DNA of 64,000 bases from Neptuniibacter sp. 1_MG-2023 (GCF_030547185.1 NZ_JAUOQR010000011.1:54116-118115), one strand, 5' to 3'; counted from the first letter of the stretch, positions 46,012-55,025 are shown. Notes: generated by a model from the letters alone, not told the origin. A program made the numbers and translations.

Positions 46012-48012
46012 TTACTGCTCTGAGAGTTGATCCTCACTCAAAAGACCATACTTTTTGATTTTACGATGTAGGGTCGATCGACTAACTCCCATTGCTTTTG
46101 CTGCACGCGTAACCACCCAGCGATGCTGTTCCAAAATACTTTCTAACTGCTCTTTTTCTGAAAGCCTGCCAGAATCACTAGCAATAGATAAAACACGTAA
46201 CGGCGGTACTGTGTTCACATCCTCATGCTCTTTTTGTAACAGCGCTTCGCTAGAAAAAACCTCATCAGGCAAATCATCTAGGCGTATCATATCTCCTTCT
46301 TTCATACATAGCGCATACTGAAGGACATTTTTAAGCTGCCTAATATTTCCAGGCCAGCTATATTGACTCAAAACGTCCATGGCTTCTGGATGAATTTCCA
46401 CTTGATCAACCTCCCCCTCATCAAGACAAAGAGCCTGCAGCACTTTATCAATGATAACTGGCTGATCACTACGCTGTCGTAAACTAGGCAAAGTAACTTG
46501 GAAACCACCTATGCGATAATACAGATCTTCCCTAAACTCTCCCCGTGCAACATACTCTTTTAAATCACGGTGGGTCGCACAGATCACGTTCAAACTAACA
46601 CCTACAGGCTCATGCTCACCTAAAGGAATTATTTCACTTTCAGCCAGCACACGTAGCAAGCTAGCTTGAAGCTCTAATGGCATATCACCAATTTCATCAA
46701 GAAATAAGGTACCGCCATCACTCGCTTGTATCTTACCCATCTTGCCGGCTTTAAGACCACCCGTGAATGTGCCCGCACCATAACCAAACAACTCACTTTC
46801 AATCAAAGACTCAGGAATAGCGGCGCAATTAAGTGTGATAAACGGTTTATCTGCTCGATCACTACTATTATGTAGTGCTCTTGCCCACACCTCTTTACCT
46901 GTTCCCGTTTCACCTTGTAAAAGGATACTAATACCTTTGTTAATAATTCTCTGGCAGCGAGTTGCTTGCTTAAGTAGTGTTGGCTCTTTCCCAGCCGCTA
47001 AAATGAGTGGTGTATTAACGGGAAGATTACTATCAACCTCTAACGGTTTAGCGGTCGTAGTTCTCGGTTGGTGGCTCTGAATTTGATATGCATTATTTTG
47101 TAAAAAATTCACATGGAATTTATACGGTTTCCCCATGACTTGCATATAGTGTTCGACACTACCGGAACCTGCGGCTTCCAGTTGTTCAAAGCTTAAATTA
47201 AAGACATCTTGAAATTTTTTACCGACAATCTCATAACGATCACGACACCCTAATGTCAAAAGAATAGGTGTCGTCGCAGCCACAATGGTACCGCTGTCAT
47301 TAACAGCAACTAGCGCTTTGGTAATAGACACAACAGGGGAAACCGAAAAGCTGACAACACGCTGATTATGATAAGCATCTTTAAACACCAATGCTTCAAT
47401 TTCATCAGCGGTCTCACAGACCATATTTAATGCTAACGCCTGACCAAGCCGATTGCCATTGGCAAATGTGGACGCGTCAATAGCACCAAACGGCGTACCA
47501 TCAGGGGAAATAAGTGGGGCAGCGGAACAACTAAAGCTTTGTAAATTATTACCGTAGTGCTCTTCAGCATAAACAGTGACGGGACTACATTCAGTTAAGC
47601 ATGTTCCGACCCCATTGGTCCCAACAATACTTTCTGACCACAAGGTGCCCTGCCTAAGTCCTTTTGCAACTAAATCATGACCGACACTGGATTCGGCAAA
47701 CGATTTAACCGCTACACCCTCTTCGTTAGTAATAAGAACCGTATAACCGCTATTTTTGGATAAGGTTCTTATCTTATCGAATACGCCGATTGAATCACTC
47801 AGTAGCTTTTCTAAAGGCTCGCGACGTTCTTTAAACTCAGAGTCGGTAAGCGATACAAATTTCACATCAGCATGCTGCGAAATTTTGTATCTATCTCGGC
47901 ACCTTTCCCAAGAGTTTTCAATGTATCTATCAGTTAAAGCATCTTCGTTCTTTGGAGGATTTCCAGCGTGAAAACCCTTTTCATTAGAATGATCTACACT
48001 TTTAGAAGACAT
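46012..48012 (-). CDS. Sigma-54 activator, AcoR family
   Basis: A 666-residue enhancer-binding protein. A GAF-type sensing region (about 80-215: SESIVGTNGVGTCLTE, FSCSAAPLISPDG), a PAS-like region (230-320), the AAA+ core (Walker A GETGTGKE, sigma-54-contact loop as GTFTGG instead of the usual GAFTGA, Walker B LFLDEIGDM) and a Fis-type HTH at the end (AAKAMGVSRSTLHRKIKKYG). Its position beside PQQ-dehydrogenase genes with sigma-54 promoters makes it their likely activator. The effector may be an alcohol or its oxidation product. Confidence 0.85.
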   Translation of the reverse strand: MSSKSVDHSNEKGFHAGNPPKNEDALTDRYIENSWERCRDRYKISQHADVKFVSLTDSEFKERREPLEKLLSDSIGVFDKIRTLSKNSGYTVLITNEEGVAVKSFAESSVGHDLVAKGLRQGTLWSESIVGTNGVGTCLTECSPVTVYAEEHYGNNLQSFSCSAAPLISPDGTPFGAIDASTFANGNRLGQALALNMVCETADEIEALVFKDAYHNQRVVSFSVSPVVSITKALVAVNDSGTIVAATTPILLTLGCRDRYEIVGKKFQDVFNLSFEQLEAAGSGSVEHYMQVMGKPYKFHVNFLQNNAYQIQSHQPRTTTAKPLEVDSNLPVNTPLILAAGKEPTLLKQATRCQRIINKGISILLQGETGTGKEVWARALHNSSDRADKPFITLNCAAIPESLIESELFGYGAGTFTGGLKAGKMGKIQASDGGTLFLDEIGDMPLELQASLLRVLAESEIIPLGEHEPVGVSLNVICATHRDLKEYVARGEFREDLYYRIGGFQVTLPSLRQRSDQPVIIDKVLQALCLDEGEVDQVEIHPEAMDVLSQYSWPGNIRQLKNVLQYALCMKEGDMIRLDDLPDEVFSSEALLQKEHEDVNTVPPLRVLSIASDSGRLSEKEQLESILEQHRWVVTRAAKAMGVSRSTLHRKIKKYGLLSEDQLSEQ

Positions 48013-48206
48013 CTTTCCACCTGCTCATCCCCGCCCCGCTAAAGTACTACACAAAAGTACTACAATGAGGACAAGGTATTTTTTTTATATTTATATGCGT
48101 CAGTCTGCGGCACTTTAGGACAAATAATCAACAGTTTTTTGTATTAAAGTCACCACTTAGGCTATTTTTTCAGCCTAACAATCATTTTTACAGCACAAAA
48201 ACTCCA

Positions 48207-49175
48207 TTAAATTATAGCTTTGATATTGTCTTCGAATGCATACTCGTCAGCATGGTAAGACGATCTCACCAAAGGCCCACATGCTGCGTGCACAAAGCCC
48301 ATTTCCATAGCCATATCATGTAGCCGATCAAACTCCTCCGGAGTCACATAGCGGTCAACAGGTAGGTGATGTTTACTTGGCTGCAAATACTGCCCTATTG
48401 TAATCATGTCGACATTCACATCACGCAGGGCTTGCATCACCTCATAAATTTCACTTTCACTCTCGCCTAAACCAAGCATTATGCCGGATTTAGTCATAAT
48501 CTCAGGATGCTCGATTTTAAAACGTTTAAGTAAGGTTAAAGACTCTTCATAACTAGAACCTGGACGGATTTTTTTATACAACCGAGGTACAGACTCTAAA
48601 TTATGATTAAGAACATCCGGCACACAATCCGTGAACTGAGCTATAGCCTCATCTAACCGCCCTCGAAAATCCGGCACTAAACACTCGATTCTGATGCTTT
48701 CGCTACGTTGACGGATCTCTTCAATACAGGCAACAAAATGCCCTGCACCGCCATCACGCAAGTCATCTCGGTCCACTGAGGTTATTACTACATACTTCAG
48801 CCCCATACTAGTCACAGCTTCAGCAAGCTTAGCGGGCTCATCATTATCAAGCGCATTCGGGCGGCCATGTGCCACATCGCAAAAGGGGCACCGACGAGTA
48901 CAGATATCCCCCATGATCATAAAAGTAGCTGTTCCTTTACTGAAACACTCATAAAGATTAGGACAACTCGCTTCTTCGCAGACTGACGCCAAACTGTGTT
49001 GTCGTAAGGTCTGTTTAATCTCATTAACTTGAGGTGAATCGTTATAGCGTACTCTGAGCCAATCAGGCTTTTTCAGCTTTCCCTCTTCCGTTGTCGGTAT
49101 AATTTTAACGGGAATACGATCTACTTTATCCTGACCTCGTTGTTTAATTCCCTGCTGAATACTTACTTTCTGCAT
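48207..49175 (-). CDS. lipA: Lipoyl synthase LipA
   Basis: A 322-residue radical-SAM enzyme that inserts two sulfurs into octanoyl groups to make lipoate. Both iron-sulfur sites are complete: auxiliary cluster Cys66-x4-Cys71-x5-Cys77 ([12 protein letters not shown]) and radical-SAM Cys92-x3-Cys96-x2-Cys99 (CTRRCPFC); the RSSYHADE tail with the cluster Ser is present. ATG at 49175; an upstream frame to 49268 passes through a terminator hairpin and looks untranslated. No lipB is near, so this may be a second, pathway-linked copy. Confidence 0.92.
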   Translation of the reverse strand: MQKVSIQQGIKQRGQDKVDRIPVKIIPTTEEGKLKKPDWLRVRYNDSPQVNEIKQTLRQHSLASVCEEASCPNLYECFSKGTATFMIMGDICTRRCPFCDVAHGRPNALDNDEPAKLAEAVTSMGLKYVVITSVDRDDLRDGGAGHFVACIEEIRQRSESIRIECLVPDFRGRLDEAIAQFTDCVPDVLNHNLESVPRLYKKIRPGSSYEESLTLLKRFKIEHPEIMTKSGIMLGLGESESEIYEVMQALRDVNVDMITIGQYLQPSKHHLPVDRYVTPEEFDRLHDMAMEMGFVHAACGPLVRSSYHADEYAFEDNIKAII

Positions 49176-49190
49176 AACAATGCAAACTCC

Positions 49191-49223
49191 AAAAATAAAA
49201 AAAGGAGCGCGGAGTGCGCGCTC
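49191..49223 (-). terminator. Strong terminator immediately before lipA
   Basis: Minus-strand stem GAGCGCG (49223-49217) and CGCGCTC (49211-49205) with loop CACTC, then CTTTTTTTATTTTT (49204-49191). It is a textbook Rho-independent terminator between the dehydrogenase operon and lipA, only 16 bases from the lipA ATG. Confidence 0.88.
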
Positions 49224-49281
49224 AAAAGTTCTGCTTTGGGAGCGCAGAAGCGGAGATGACAACAACATTCATCGCAAATCC

Positions 49282-50043
49282 TCAAAGAGAGGAAACACCA
49301 TACTCATTTAAAAGCTCACCTAGTGTTCCATCTTTTTTAAGATCAACTAAGGTTTGGTTAAATGCCGCACGAGTATTCTGATCGGCTTTTCTTAAGCCCA
49401 ACGCATAATCGTAATTTAACTGAGCATTTAATATTTTTTCTGCATCGACCTCGACCAACTGCAAGCCATGCTGACGCTGAAACCAGCCACTAGATACATT
49501 ACTCACTACAGCAGCATCAATTAAGCCATCAGCAAGCGCCTGTAAGCGACTAGCCTCATCAGCAAACCGTACAGCTATACCTATCTGCTTTGAACTAAGC
49601 GCGTGCGAAGCGATACTGCCAGAAGAAACCCCAACCACCATAGCCCCAAGATCATCAAGGTTTTTAATGGTTGGCTTATTTTTTAACGTAACAAGTTTAA
49701 ACTCTAGGCGCAGGTAGGGATCCGAAATCAACATATACTTAGAATCACCATCGCCCAACCGAGCAACACCTGAATACAGATCACAACCTACTTTCTTTGC
49801 TTGGCGCCTAGGCATAATCCACGAAACATTGAGCGCAACATCTAGTTTTTTAGCAATCGCTTTAGCAACATCAATTTGGAAACCTTTAGGCTTTTCTGCT
49901 CGTGCAGAAAAAGGCATTTGAGCTGGATGAGCGCATAAATGCAGCTCACCCTTTTCTAAAATCTGTTCAATTGTTCCTGCTGACGCTAGAGGGCTCAGGA
50001 CAAAACAACTCAACACAGTTAATTTTTTTATTGTTGTAAACAT
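49282..50043 (-). CDS. Quinoprotein-associated solute-binding protein (MxaJ/XoxJ-like)
   Basis: A 253-residue periplasmic SBP_bac_3-type protein with a signal peptide (to LASA-GT). It starts IEQILEKGELHLCAHPAQMPFS and has the binding-fold segment KPKGFQIDVAKAIAKKL. Members of this group sit beside PQQ dehydrogenases and resemble MxaJ/XoxJ, thought to help dehydrogenase maturation rather than transport. It follows the cytochrome gene after 15 bases in the same operon. Confidence 0.8.
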   Translation of the reverse strand: MFTTIKKLTVLSCFVLSPLASAGTIEQILEKGELHLCAHPAQMPFSARAEKPKGFQIDVAKAIAKKLDVALNVSWIMPRRQAKKVGCDLYSGVARLGDGDSKYMLISDPYLRLEFKLVTLKNKPTIKNLDDLGAMVVGVSSGSIASHALSSKQIGIAVRFADEASRLQALADGLIDAAVVSNVSSGWFQRQHGLQLVEVDAEKILNAQLNYDYALGLRKADQNTRAAFNQTLVDLKKDGTLGELLNEYGVSSL

Positions 50044-50058
50044 TTTGAGTCTCCAAAC

Positions 50059-50487
50059 TTATTTTTCTTCACTTAAAGACAATATATAAGTCACCAACTC
50101 CCAACGTTGTTCAGGTGTAAATGTTCTTTTCCACGGTGGCATAACAAGTGAGCCTCGTTTTTTACCTTTTGTAATCGTTTTGAAAAGGTAGTCAGCGTCG
50201 AACTCTCGGCCTTGTAACTTACGCGCTTTACCGCCTGATCCTTCATATCCATGGCAATAGACACAGGTCTGATTAAAACGTTTTTCACCAATAGCAACTG
50301 AAACACTTTCTTTACTAAATACTTTCGCTTTCATTGCGGCGATATGTTCGGGCGTTTCTTTATCTTTTTTCTTTTCGGTTTTACTCTGATCATCAACGGG
50401 TGGAGCTACGGCATAAGCAACACCACTTGTAAGTACAAGTGCTAATAAACCAATACGAATAGGTGTGAAAATATTTTTATTATTCAT
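50059..50487 (-). CDS. Periplasmic cytochrome c for PQQ dehydrogenase
   Basis: A 142-residue c-type cytochrome with a signal peptide, the haem motif CVYCH (Cys75, Cys78, His79) and a likely axial Met116 in LVMPPWK. A Lys-rich stretch lies between the signal and the haem domain. It should accept electrons from the PQQ dehydrogenase upstream and pass them to a terminal oxidase. Its gene follows the dehydrogenase, separated by a strong hairpin. Confidence 0.88.
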   Translation of the reverse strand: MNNKNIFTPIRIGLLALVLTSGVAYAVAPPVDDQSKTEKKKDKETPEHIAAMKAKVFSKESVSVAIGEKRFNQTCVYCHGYEGSGGKARKLQGREFDADYLFKTITKGKKRGSLVMPPWKRTFTPEQRWELVTYILSLSEEK

Positions 50488-50523
50488 CGTTATCTACTCC
50501 CAATAGATAGCTTTTACAAAACA

Positions 50524-50553
50524 GAGGAGATGGCTGTACTTCACCATCTCCTC
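50524..50553 (-). terminator. Hairpin between PQQ dehydrogenase and cytochrome genes
   Basis: Arms GAGGAGATGG (50524-50533) and CCATCTCCTC (50544-50553) pair perfectly over ten bases. On the minus strand only a short T-run (TGTTTTG) follows, so partial termination or mRNA stabilisation is likely; this would give more dehydrogenase than cytochrome. Confidence 0.65.
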
Positions 50554-50569
50554 ATTACAGCTCAGCGAA

Positions 50570-52243
50570 CTAATCTTCCAAGGTAAATGCAACCAACGCT
50601 GCACCACCCGGTAAGCCACCTACTTCAGGAAATGCACTCGCCATAAAACCAGGCGCATGAGATCCGAAGCCTGTTGAAGCAAGGATATACTGCTTACCAT
50701 CAACCGAATAACTTACGATACCGCCACGAATACCTGAACCGGCATTAAACTTCCAAACTTCCTTACCGTTTTCAGCATTGTAAGCGTGGATAACACCATA
50801 AGGGTCGCCATTGAAGACTAGATTACCGCCAGTGGTCAGCACGCTACCTAGACCAGGTAACGGATAATCAATAGACCATTTCAATTTACCGGTAATAGGA
50901 TCACGGGCATCAAGACGAGCAGAGGCTTTTTTGCCAGGAGGTGGAACAGCAACCAGTTTGCTAACACCTAAATAAAGGCCGGCAATACCGATATTTTCAT
51001 GTTCCTGAGGGGCTGGTACAACGATGTTACAAACTTCCATCGCATTGGTGTACCACAAACCTGTATTAGGATTGTATGCACCATGGTTCCAGCTACGTGC
51101 GCCTAGAAGATAAGGACATATAGTGGTTTCTTCACCAACAGGCATCGCCTTACGGCCAATTAACTCGCCTGTTTTAGGATTAATCCCTTTAGTGAAGGTG
51201 ATGTTCTCAGCCAATGGCCAAACATTTTCCACTTCACCCGTGCTCTTTTCGAGTACGAAGACATAACCACTTTTATTCAGGTGAACCAGCACATCTTTGC
51301 CGTTATGGTTCAGGCTAAGTGCTTCATAAGCTGCGTCATAATCCCAAACATCATGCGGAATCTCTTGACGAGCCCACTTCAACTTACCTGTTTTAGGTTC
51401 AAGCGCCAAAAGGCTGGCACTGTGCTTGTTATCGCCTTCACGTTCAGCGCCATAAAAGTCAGGCGCGGCGTTGGCTGTACCGATAAATATAGTATCGCTC
51501 TTGGCATCATAGGTACCGGGTAACCATGCACCACTACCACCGACTTCGCCCGAATCACCAGGCCAGCTTTTCGGATCATCCTTTTGAAGAATATCAAAGG
51601 TCCACATCTTTTCACCGGTAATAGCATTTACCGCGAAGATTTTACCTTGCGTTGGCTGATCACCACCGGTAGTACCACCGAACAGCACATCACCTGCGAG
51701 CTGTGGTGGAGATGAGAAAAGACAGCCGTAACATTTTTCTAGATCAGTAATCTGAGTAGACCACTTCTCTTTACCTGTTTTCTGGTCAATCGCAATAAAA
51801 CGACCATCCAAAGAACCGACATAAACATTACCATGGCCTACAGTTACACCACGGCTGGCTGCGACATAAAAAACTTCATCTACGATTGAATCAAGGTCTG
51901 GCTGATAATGCCAGATGGTTTTACCTGAAGCTGCATTTACAGCGAATACATTATTATTAGGGCCTATGTAATAAGCTACGCCATCAATAACGATAGGAGT
52001 CGCTTGTAGACCCATCTCGATATCACCAGGCTGGTGAATCCATGCAACTTTTAACTTATTAATATTACCTACATTAATCTGATCTAACGGACTAAAGCGC
52101 CATGCATCAGAGGTTCTGTGGTATTGAGGCCAATCATTGGGATTTTCTGTAGCGGGGCTCGCTGCAACCGATGTAGTTGCACCAGACAATGCAATACATG
52201 ATGCGATACTTGCAGATAGCACTAGTTTTTTTATTTTAATCAC
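50570..52243 (-). CDS. PQQ-dependent alcohol dehydrogenase with DxD metal motif
   Basis: A 557-residue periplasmic quinoprotein with a signal peptide (ends near VAAS) and eight-bladed propeller repeats (tryptophan-docking segments such as NAASGKTIWHYQP and KTGKEKWSTQ). The catalytic Asp301 is followed by Asp303 in WDYD, the second Asp being the mark of lanthanide-dependent enzymes (XoxF, PedH). The vicinal Cys pair usually found near PQQ is replaced by Phe-Tyr (EVFYVAASRG); a Cys171-x2-Cys174 pair lies elsewhere. It should oxidise primary alcohols; the substrate is open. Sigma-54 promoter upstream. Confidence 0.88.
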   Translation of the reverse strand: MIKIKKLVLSASIASCIALSGATTSVAASPATENPNDWPQYHRTSDAWRFSPLDQINVGNINKLKVAWIHQPGDIEMGLQATPIVIDGVAYYIGPNNNVFAVNAASGKTIWHYQPDLDSIVDEVFYVAASRGVTVGHGNVYVGSLDGRFIAIDQKTGKEKWSTQITDLEKCYGCLFSSPPQLAGDVLFGGTTGGDQPTQGKIFAVNAITGEKMWTFDILQKDDPKSWPGDSGEVGGSGAWLPGTYDAKSDTIFIGTANAAPDFYGAEREGDNKHSASLLALEPKTGKLKWARQEIPHDVWDYDAAYEALSLNHNGKDVLVHLNKSGYVFVLEKSTGEVENVWPLAENITFTKGINPKTGELIGRKAMPVGEETTICPYLLGARSWNHGAYNPNTGLWYTNAMEVCNIVVPAPQEHENIGIAGLYLGVSKLVAVPPPGKKASARLDARDPITGKLKWSIDYPLPGLGSVLTTGGNLVFNGDPYGVIHAYNAENGKEVWKFNAGSGIRGGIVSYSVDGKQYILASTGFGSHAPGFMASAFPEVGGLPGGAALVAFTLED

Positions 52244-52322
52244 TTCTCGTTCTCCATCTATCGATATAATGCAAACTTACACTTAAGCGAATAAGTCCAC
52301 CCTCATATGTACAACTCAAGCA

Positions 52323-52336
52323 GCAAAATGCAGGCC
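52323..52336 (-). promoter_or_regulatory. Sigma-54 promoter of PQQ dehydrogenase operon
   Basis: On the minus strand TGGCCTGCATTTTGCT (52337-52322): GG at 52336-52335 and GC at 52324-52323, exactly ten bases apart, with the TGGC and TTGC halves intact. The start codon is about 70 bases downstream of the expected start point. Confidence 0.7.
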
Positions 52337-52343
52337 ATAAACA

Positions 52344-52629
52344 AAAATACGAATCTATATCATTGATATATATGGATAATAAAAAACCTCACAGACTGAA
52401 TAAAATCATTAAATGTCGGAAGAGCATGGGTTATACGTCACAAACTGTATCAATCAATGGAACAGTCTGTAGTGGTATATTTAATAATCCTCATTCACAT
52501 GGAAATAACGACTAATCCCAACCCCACATAGTAGAAACCTAGCACTGACTTAGACCACCTTACTCCAAAACAAGCCTCACAAGCAGAAAAACAGGTTCTC
52601 AGCTAACAAAGAGTTTTGAATTAGCCTTC
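52344..52629. other. Control region between dehydrogenase and pqqA promoters
   Basis: About 290 bases between two divergent sigma-54 promoters. It contains TATACGTCA (52432-52440), identical to half of the urtA dyad, overlapping GTCACAA, and the near-palindrome TATATCATTGATATA around 52356-52372. Activator-binding sites are expected here. Confidence 0.45.
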
Positions 52630-52643
52630 GGCATAATTATTGC
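52630..52643 (+). promoter_or_regulatory. Sigma-54 promoter of pqqA
   Basis: TCGGCATAATTATTGCTT: GG at 52630-52631 and GC at 52642-52643, ten bases apart, with GGCA and TTGC conserved. The expected start point is about 60 bases before the pqqA ATG. Confidence 0.7.
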
Positions 52644-52716
52644 TTTCGCCAATAGTGACTTAATCGTCATAAAAATGATTATTAAAAACAAGAATCAAAA
52701 TTGAAGGAGTATTTTT

Positions 52717-52791
52717 ATGAACTGGACAAAACCAGCCTATACAGATCTTAGAATTGGATTTGAGGTAACAATGTACTTTGCAAACCGTTAA
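52717..52791 (+). CDS. pqqA: PQQ precursor peptide PqqA
   Basis: A 24-residue ribosomal peptide, the precursor of the cofactor PQQ. Glu16 and Tyr20 in the conserved EVTMY segment are the residues PqqE cross-links and that become PQQ; the start [14 protein letters not shown] and the end FANR are typical. AAGGAG lies seven bases before the ATG. It is far (over 10 kb) from pqqC-pqqD-pqqE, beside and divergent from the dehydrogenase, and has its own sigma-54 promoter. It is too short for usual gene finding. Confidence 0.95.
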
Positions 52792-52817
52792 GTAAACGAC
52801 TGAAACATACGTGCCCG

Positions 52818-52835
52818 CCCCTGTTTATGCAGGGG
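52818..52835 (+). terminator. Hairpin after pqqA
   Basis: CCCCTG (52818-52823) and CAGGGG (52830-52835) pair around TTTATG, 27 bases beyond the pqqA stop. It could end or protect the short pqqA transcript, keeping precursor peptide in excess. Confidence 0.6.
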
Positions 52836-53080
52836 TTCTAAGATTAATGCCCTCCTTATTAGAAATAACCACTGCAACCAATAAAGACGGTCTGCCTCAG
52901 CCCCTGAAACAGTGTGATTCAAAACCTTGACACACACTGACCCAAGCCATGCTTTAAGTGTTATAGAATTTCATCATCAGCAGTAAATACGTGGCCTACA
53001 GAGCATAAAAAAACAAGCTGAGAACTGGCATAAAAAGTGTATTTCTCTATACAAACACTAGTAAAACATGGAGTACACAA
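52836..53080. other. Upstream region of secreted VOC gene
   Basis: About 245 bases. CAGTGTG near 52912 and CACACTG near 52937 form an inverted repeat, and TGGCATAAAAAGTGT near 53030 is a sigma-54-like sequence with a poor -12 half. No gene seen. Confidence 0.35.
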
Positions 53081-53668
53081 ATGAAAAAAACAAAAATAAT
53101 TACAGCATGCCTATTCCTTTTAGCCTCGTTTGCACAAATAGCTCAGGCGGGAATGCCAGGAATGCGCGGCGTTCAACATTTAGGGCTCACTGTCCCAAAC
53201 GTAAAGGAAGCAACGGCATTCTTTAAAGATGTCATTGGCTGTGAGTCATTTTTCTCCATTGGCCCATTTGGACCTTTTGACGATGATTGGATGACAGAAA
53301 ACCTTAATGTTCATAAGAAAGCGGTCATAAAAACAGCCCACCTTATGCGTTGCGGTAATGGCCCGGCTCTAGAAATTTTTGAATATTCCGCACCTGATCA
53401 AAAACAAACACCTCCTCGCAATAGTGATATAGGCGGTCACCATCTTGCATTTTATGTAGATGATATGAACGAAGCTGTCGCATTTTTAGAGAAGAAAGGC
53501 ATCAAAATCTTAGGTAAGCCTCATACATTTACCGATACAGGTATGAAAGATCTGACTTGGGTTTACTTTATGGCGCCATGGGGAATGCAGCTTGAAATTG
53601 TGAGCTACCCATTTGGCCAAGGTTATGAAAAAGAGACCGGTCGTAGAATGTGGGACCCGCGCTACTAA
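53081..53668 (+). CDS. Secreted VOC (glyoxalase-fold) protein
   Basis: A 195-residue protein with a clean signal peptide (to AQA) followed by one VOC/glyoxalase fold: GVQHLGLTVPNVKEATAFFKD, a middle GNGPALEIFEYSAPDQ and IGGHHLAFYVDDM, then MQLEIVSYP. His residues in VQHLGL and GHHLAF and Glu residues in ALEIFE and QLEIVS fit a metal site. Being periplasmic is unusual for this fold. It lies in the PQQ island, so it may act on an aldehyde or other product of the dehydrogenase; that is inference. Confidence 0.8.
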   Translation: MKKTKIITACLFLLASFAQIAQAGMPGMRGVQHLGLTVPNVKEATAFFKDVIGCESFFSIGPFGPFDDDWMTENLNVHKKAVIKTAHLMRCGNGPALEIFEYSAPDQKQTPPRNSDIGGHHLAFYVDDMNEAVAFLEKKGIKILGKPHTFTDTGMKDLTWVYFMAPWGMQLEIVSYPFGQGYEKETGRRMWDPRY

Positions 53669-53751
53669 CAGATACTTCACTCTACTATTTGAACCCTATT
53701 CATAGCCCCTCCATTTTAAGGCGGTGCTATGAATAGAAGGTGGCCAAAATA

Positions 53752-54981
53752 ATGAAAAAAATATTCGCACTATTTACACTACTATTCTGTTCAATCGCTC
53801 AAGCGCATTTCACACATTTTGAGCCCCGTATCATTCATCTTTATCAAGATAATCAAGATACTATTGCCCTAATGCGTATGCCCCTACCTCTAGTCCTTCT
53901 CGACAACACATGGCAAGGTATAGATAGCAATCAAGACCTACCGTTCACAGAACAAAGAGCTACACCGGAAGGGAATGATTATTTTATTAAGCATGATGAA
54001 GTGCGAATAACGCTTGATCGTTTAAAAAACTACATCAGCCAAGGCTACACATTCACAAAAGATGGCGTTACTCAGCCCTTCTCTGTTGAACAGATTCATA
54101 TTTTCAATACCGACAGCCGCAAGCCCTTTAGCAATCTAGATACCGCATTAGAGAACTTTAGCGGCGAACTGGCGATCACTCCTGATGCAACTAAGCTCTT
54201 TGATTCAGGCATTGATATTCAATTACGCTTGCCGCATACATCAATTGTCGAAAATGATATTACGATCACAAGCTATTTAGGAGATAAGTTTAACGCCATC
54301 AATCGATTAGCCAACATCATTACTCTCCACATAGATGAGCAGCAGATCTCTGAAACTACCGTCGGGATTTTAGACTACTCCTCTCAGCACCAACCTACGC
54401 TTTCTCATAAATTAATGAGCGGATTTAAGGATGGGTTTAGTCATATTTTGATTGGCCTAGACCACGTGCTTTTCGTCGTTCTTTTGTTTTTTAGTGCCCC
54501 AACATTTTTAAGACTTTTATCACTCGCTACGGCCTTTACTATTGGTCACTCATTTAGTTTATTTGTGGGAGATAGCGCGCCGATCTCATCCCCCCTTTTC
54601 ACCCCAGGCATCGAACTCTTAATTGCTCTAACCATTGGCATAACAGCCATCGCTCTGCTTTTTAATAAAGCACAACATTTAGGCACAACTCCCCTACTTA
54701 TTATCGGCGTTATCCACGGCTTTGGCTTCTCATTTGTATTTAGTGAACTGGCGCAGGAGGGAGCTCAAACTAGCCTTATTAACCTGTTCGGTTTCAATCT
54801 TGGAATAGAGGCGGGACAGTTATTTATCTATGTAGTGATTTTTGCATTGACTTCACTGCTCAGTAAAAAGCTGATATTCAACAAACCGCTTCCCTATTAT
54901 GTCTCTATAGGTACGCTCGCCATATCAAGTTACTGGATAGTCACTCGCGCTATTCCTCTCGTAGAATACGCAGCAGCCTAA
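53752..54981 (+). CDS. HupE/UreJ-like membrane protein
   Basis: A 409-residue protein: signal peptide (to AQA-HF), a ~200-residue periplasmic domain, then a HupE/UreJ_2-type membrane part of six or seven helices with GLDHVLFVVLLFF, FTIGHSFSLF and VIHGFGFSFVF, whose His residues are the metal-binding marks of the family. It could move nickel, cobalt or, given the context, another metal. ATG at 53752 has AGAAGGTGG upstream. It follows the VOC gene by 83 bases. Confidence 0.8.
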   Translation: MKKIFALFTLLFCSIAQAHFTHFEPRIIHLYQDNQDTIALMRMPLPLVLLDNTWQGIDSNQDLPFTEQRATPEGNDYFIKHDEVRITLDRLKNYISQGYTFTKDGVTQPFSVEQIHIFNTDSRKPFSNLDTALENFSGELAITPDATKLFDSGIDIQLRLPHTSIVENDITITSYLGDKFNAINRLANIITLHIDEQQISETTVGILDYSSQHQPTLSHKLMSGFKDGFSHILIGLDHVLFVVLLFFSAPTFLRLLSLATAFTIGHSFSLFVGDSAPISSPLFTPGIELLIALTIGITAIALLFNKAQHLGTTPLLIIGVIHGFGFSFVFSELAQEGAQTSLINLFGFNLGIEAGQLFIYVVIFALTSLLSKKLIFNKPLPYYVSIGTLAISSYWIVTRAIPLVEYAAA

Positions 54982-55025
54982 GAAGAGAAGAGAAGAGAAG
55001 AGAAGAGAAGAGAAGAGAAGAGAAG
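54981..55025. repeat. Pentanucleotide microsatellite (AGAAG)9
   Basis: Nine perfect AGAAG copies begin at the last base of the HupE-like gene's stop codon. Copy number could vary by slippage, but because it lies after the stop it would change only the mRNA 3' end. Confidence 0.9.

Noticed and set aside
53026..53045. Sigma-54-like TGGCATAAAAAGTGT before the secreted VOC gene
   Set aside because: The spacing is right, but the -12 half is GTGT rather than TTGC, so it fails at a key base.
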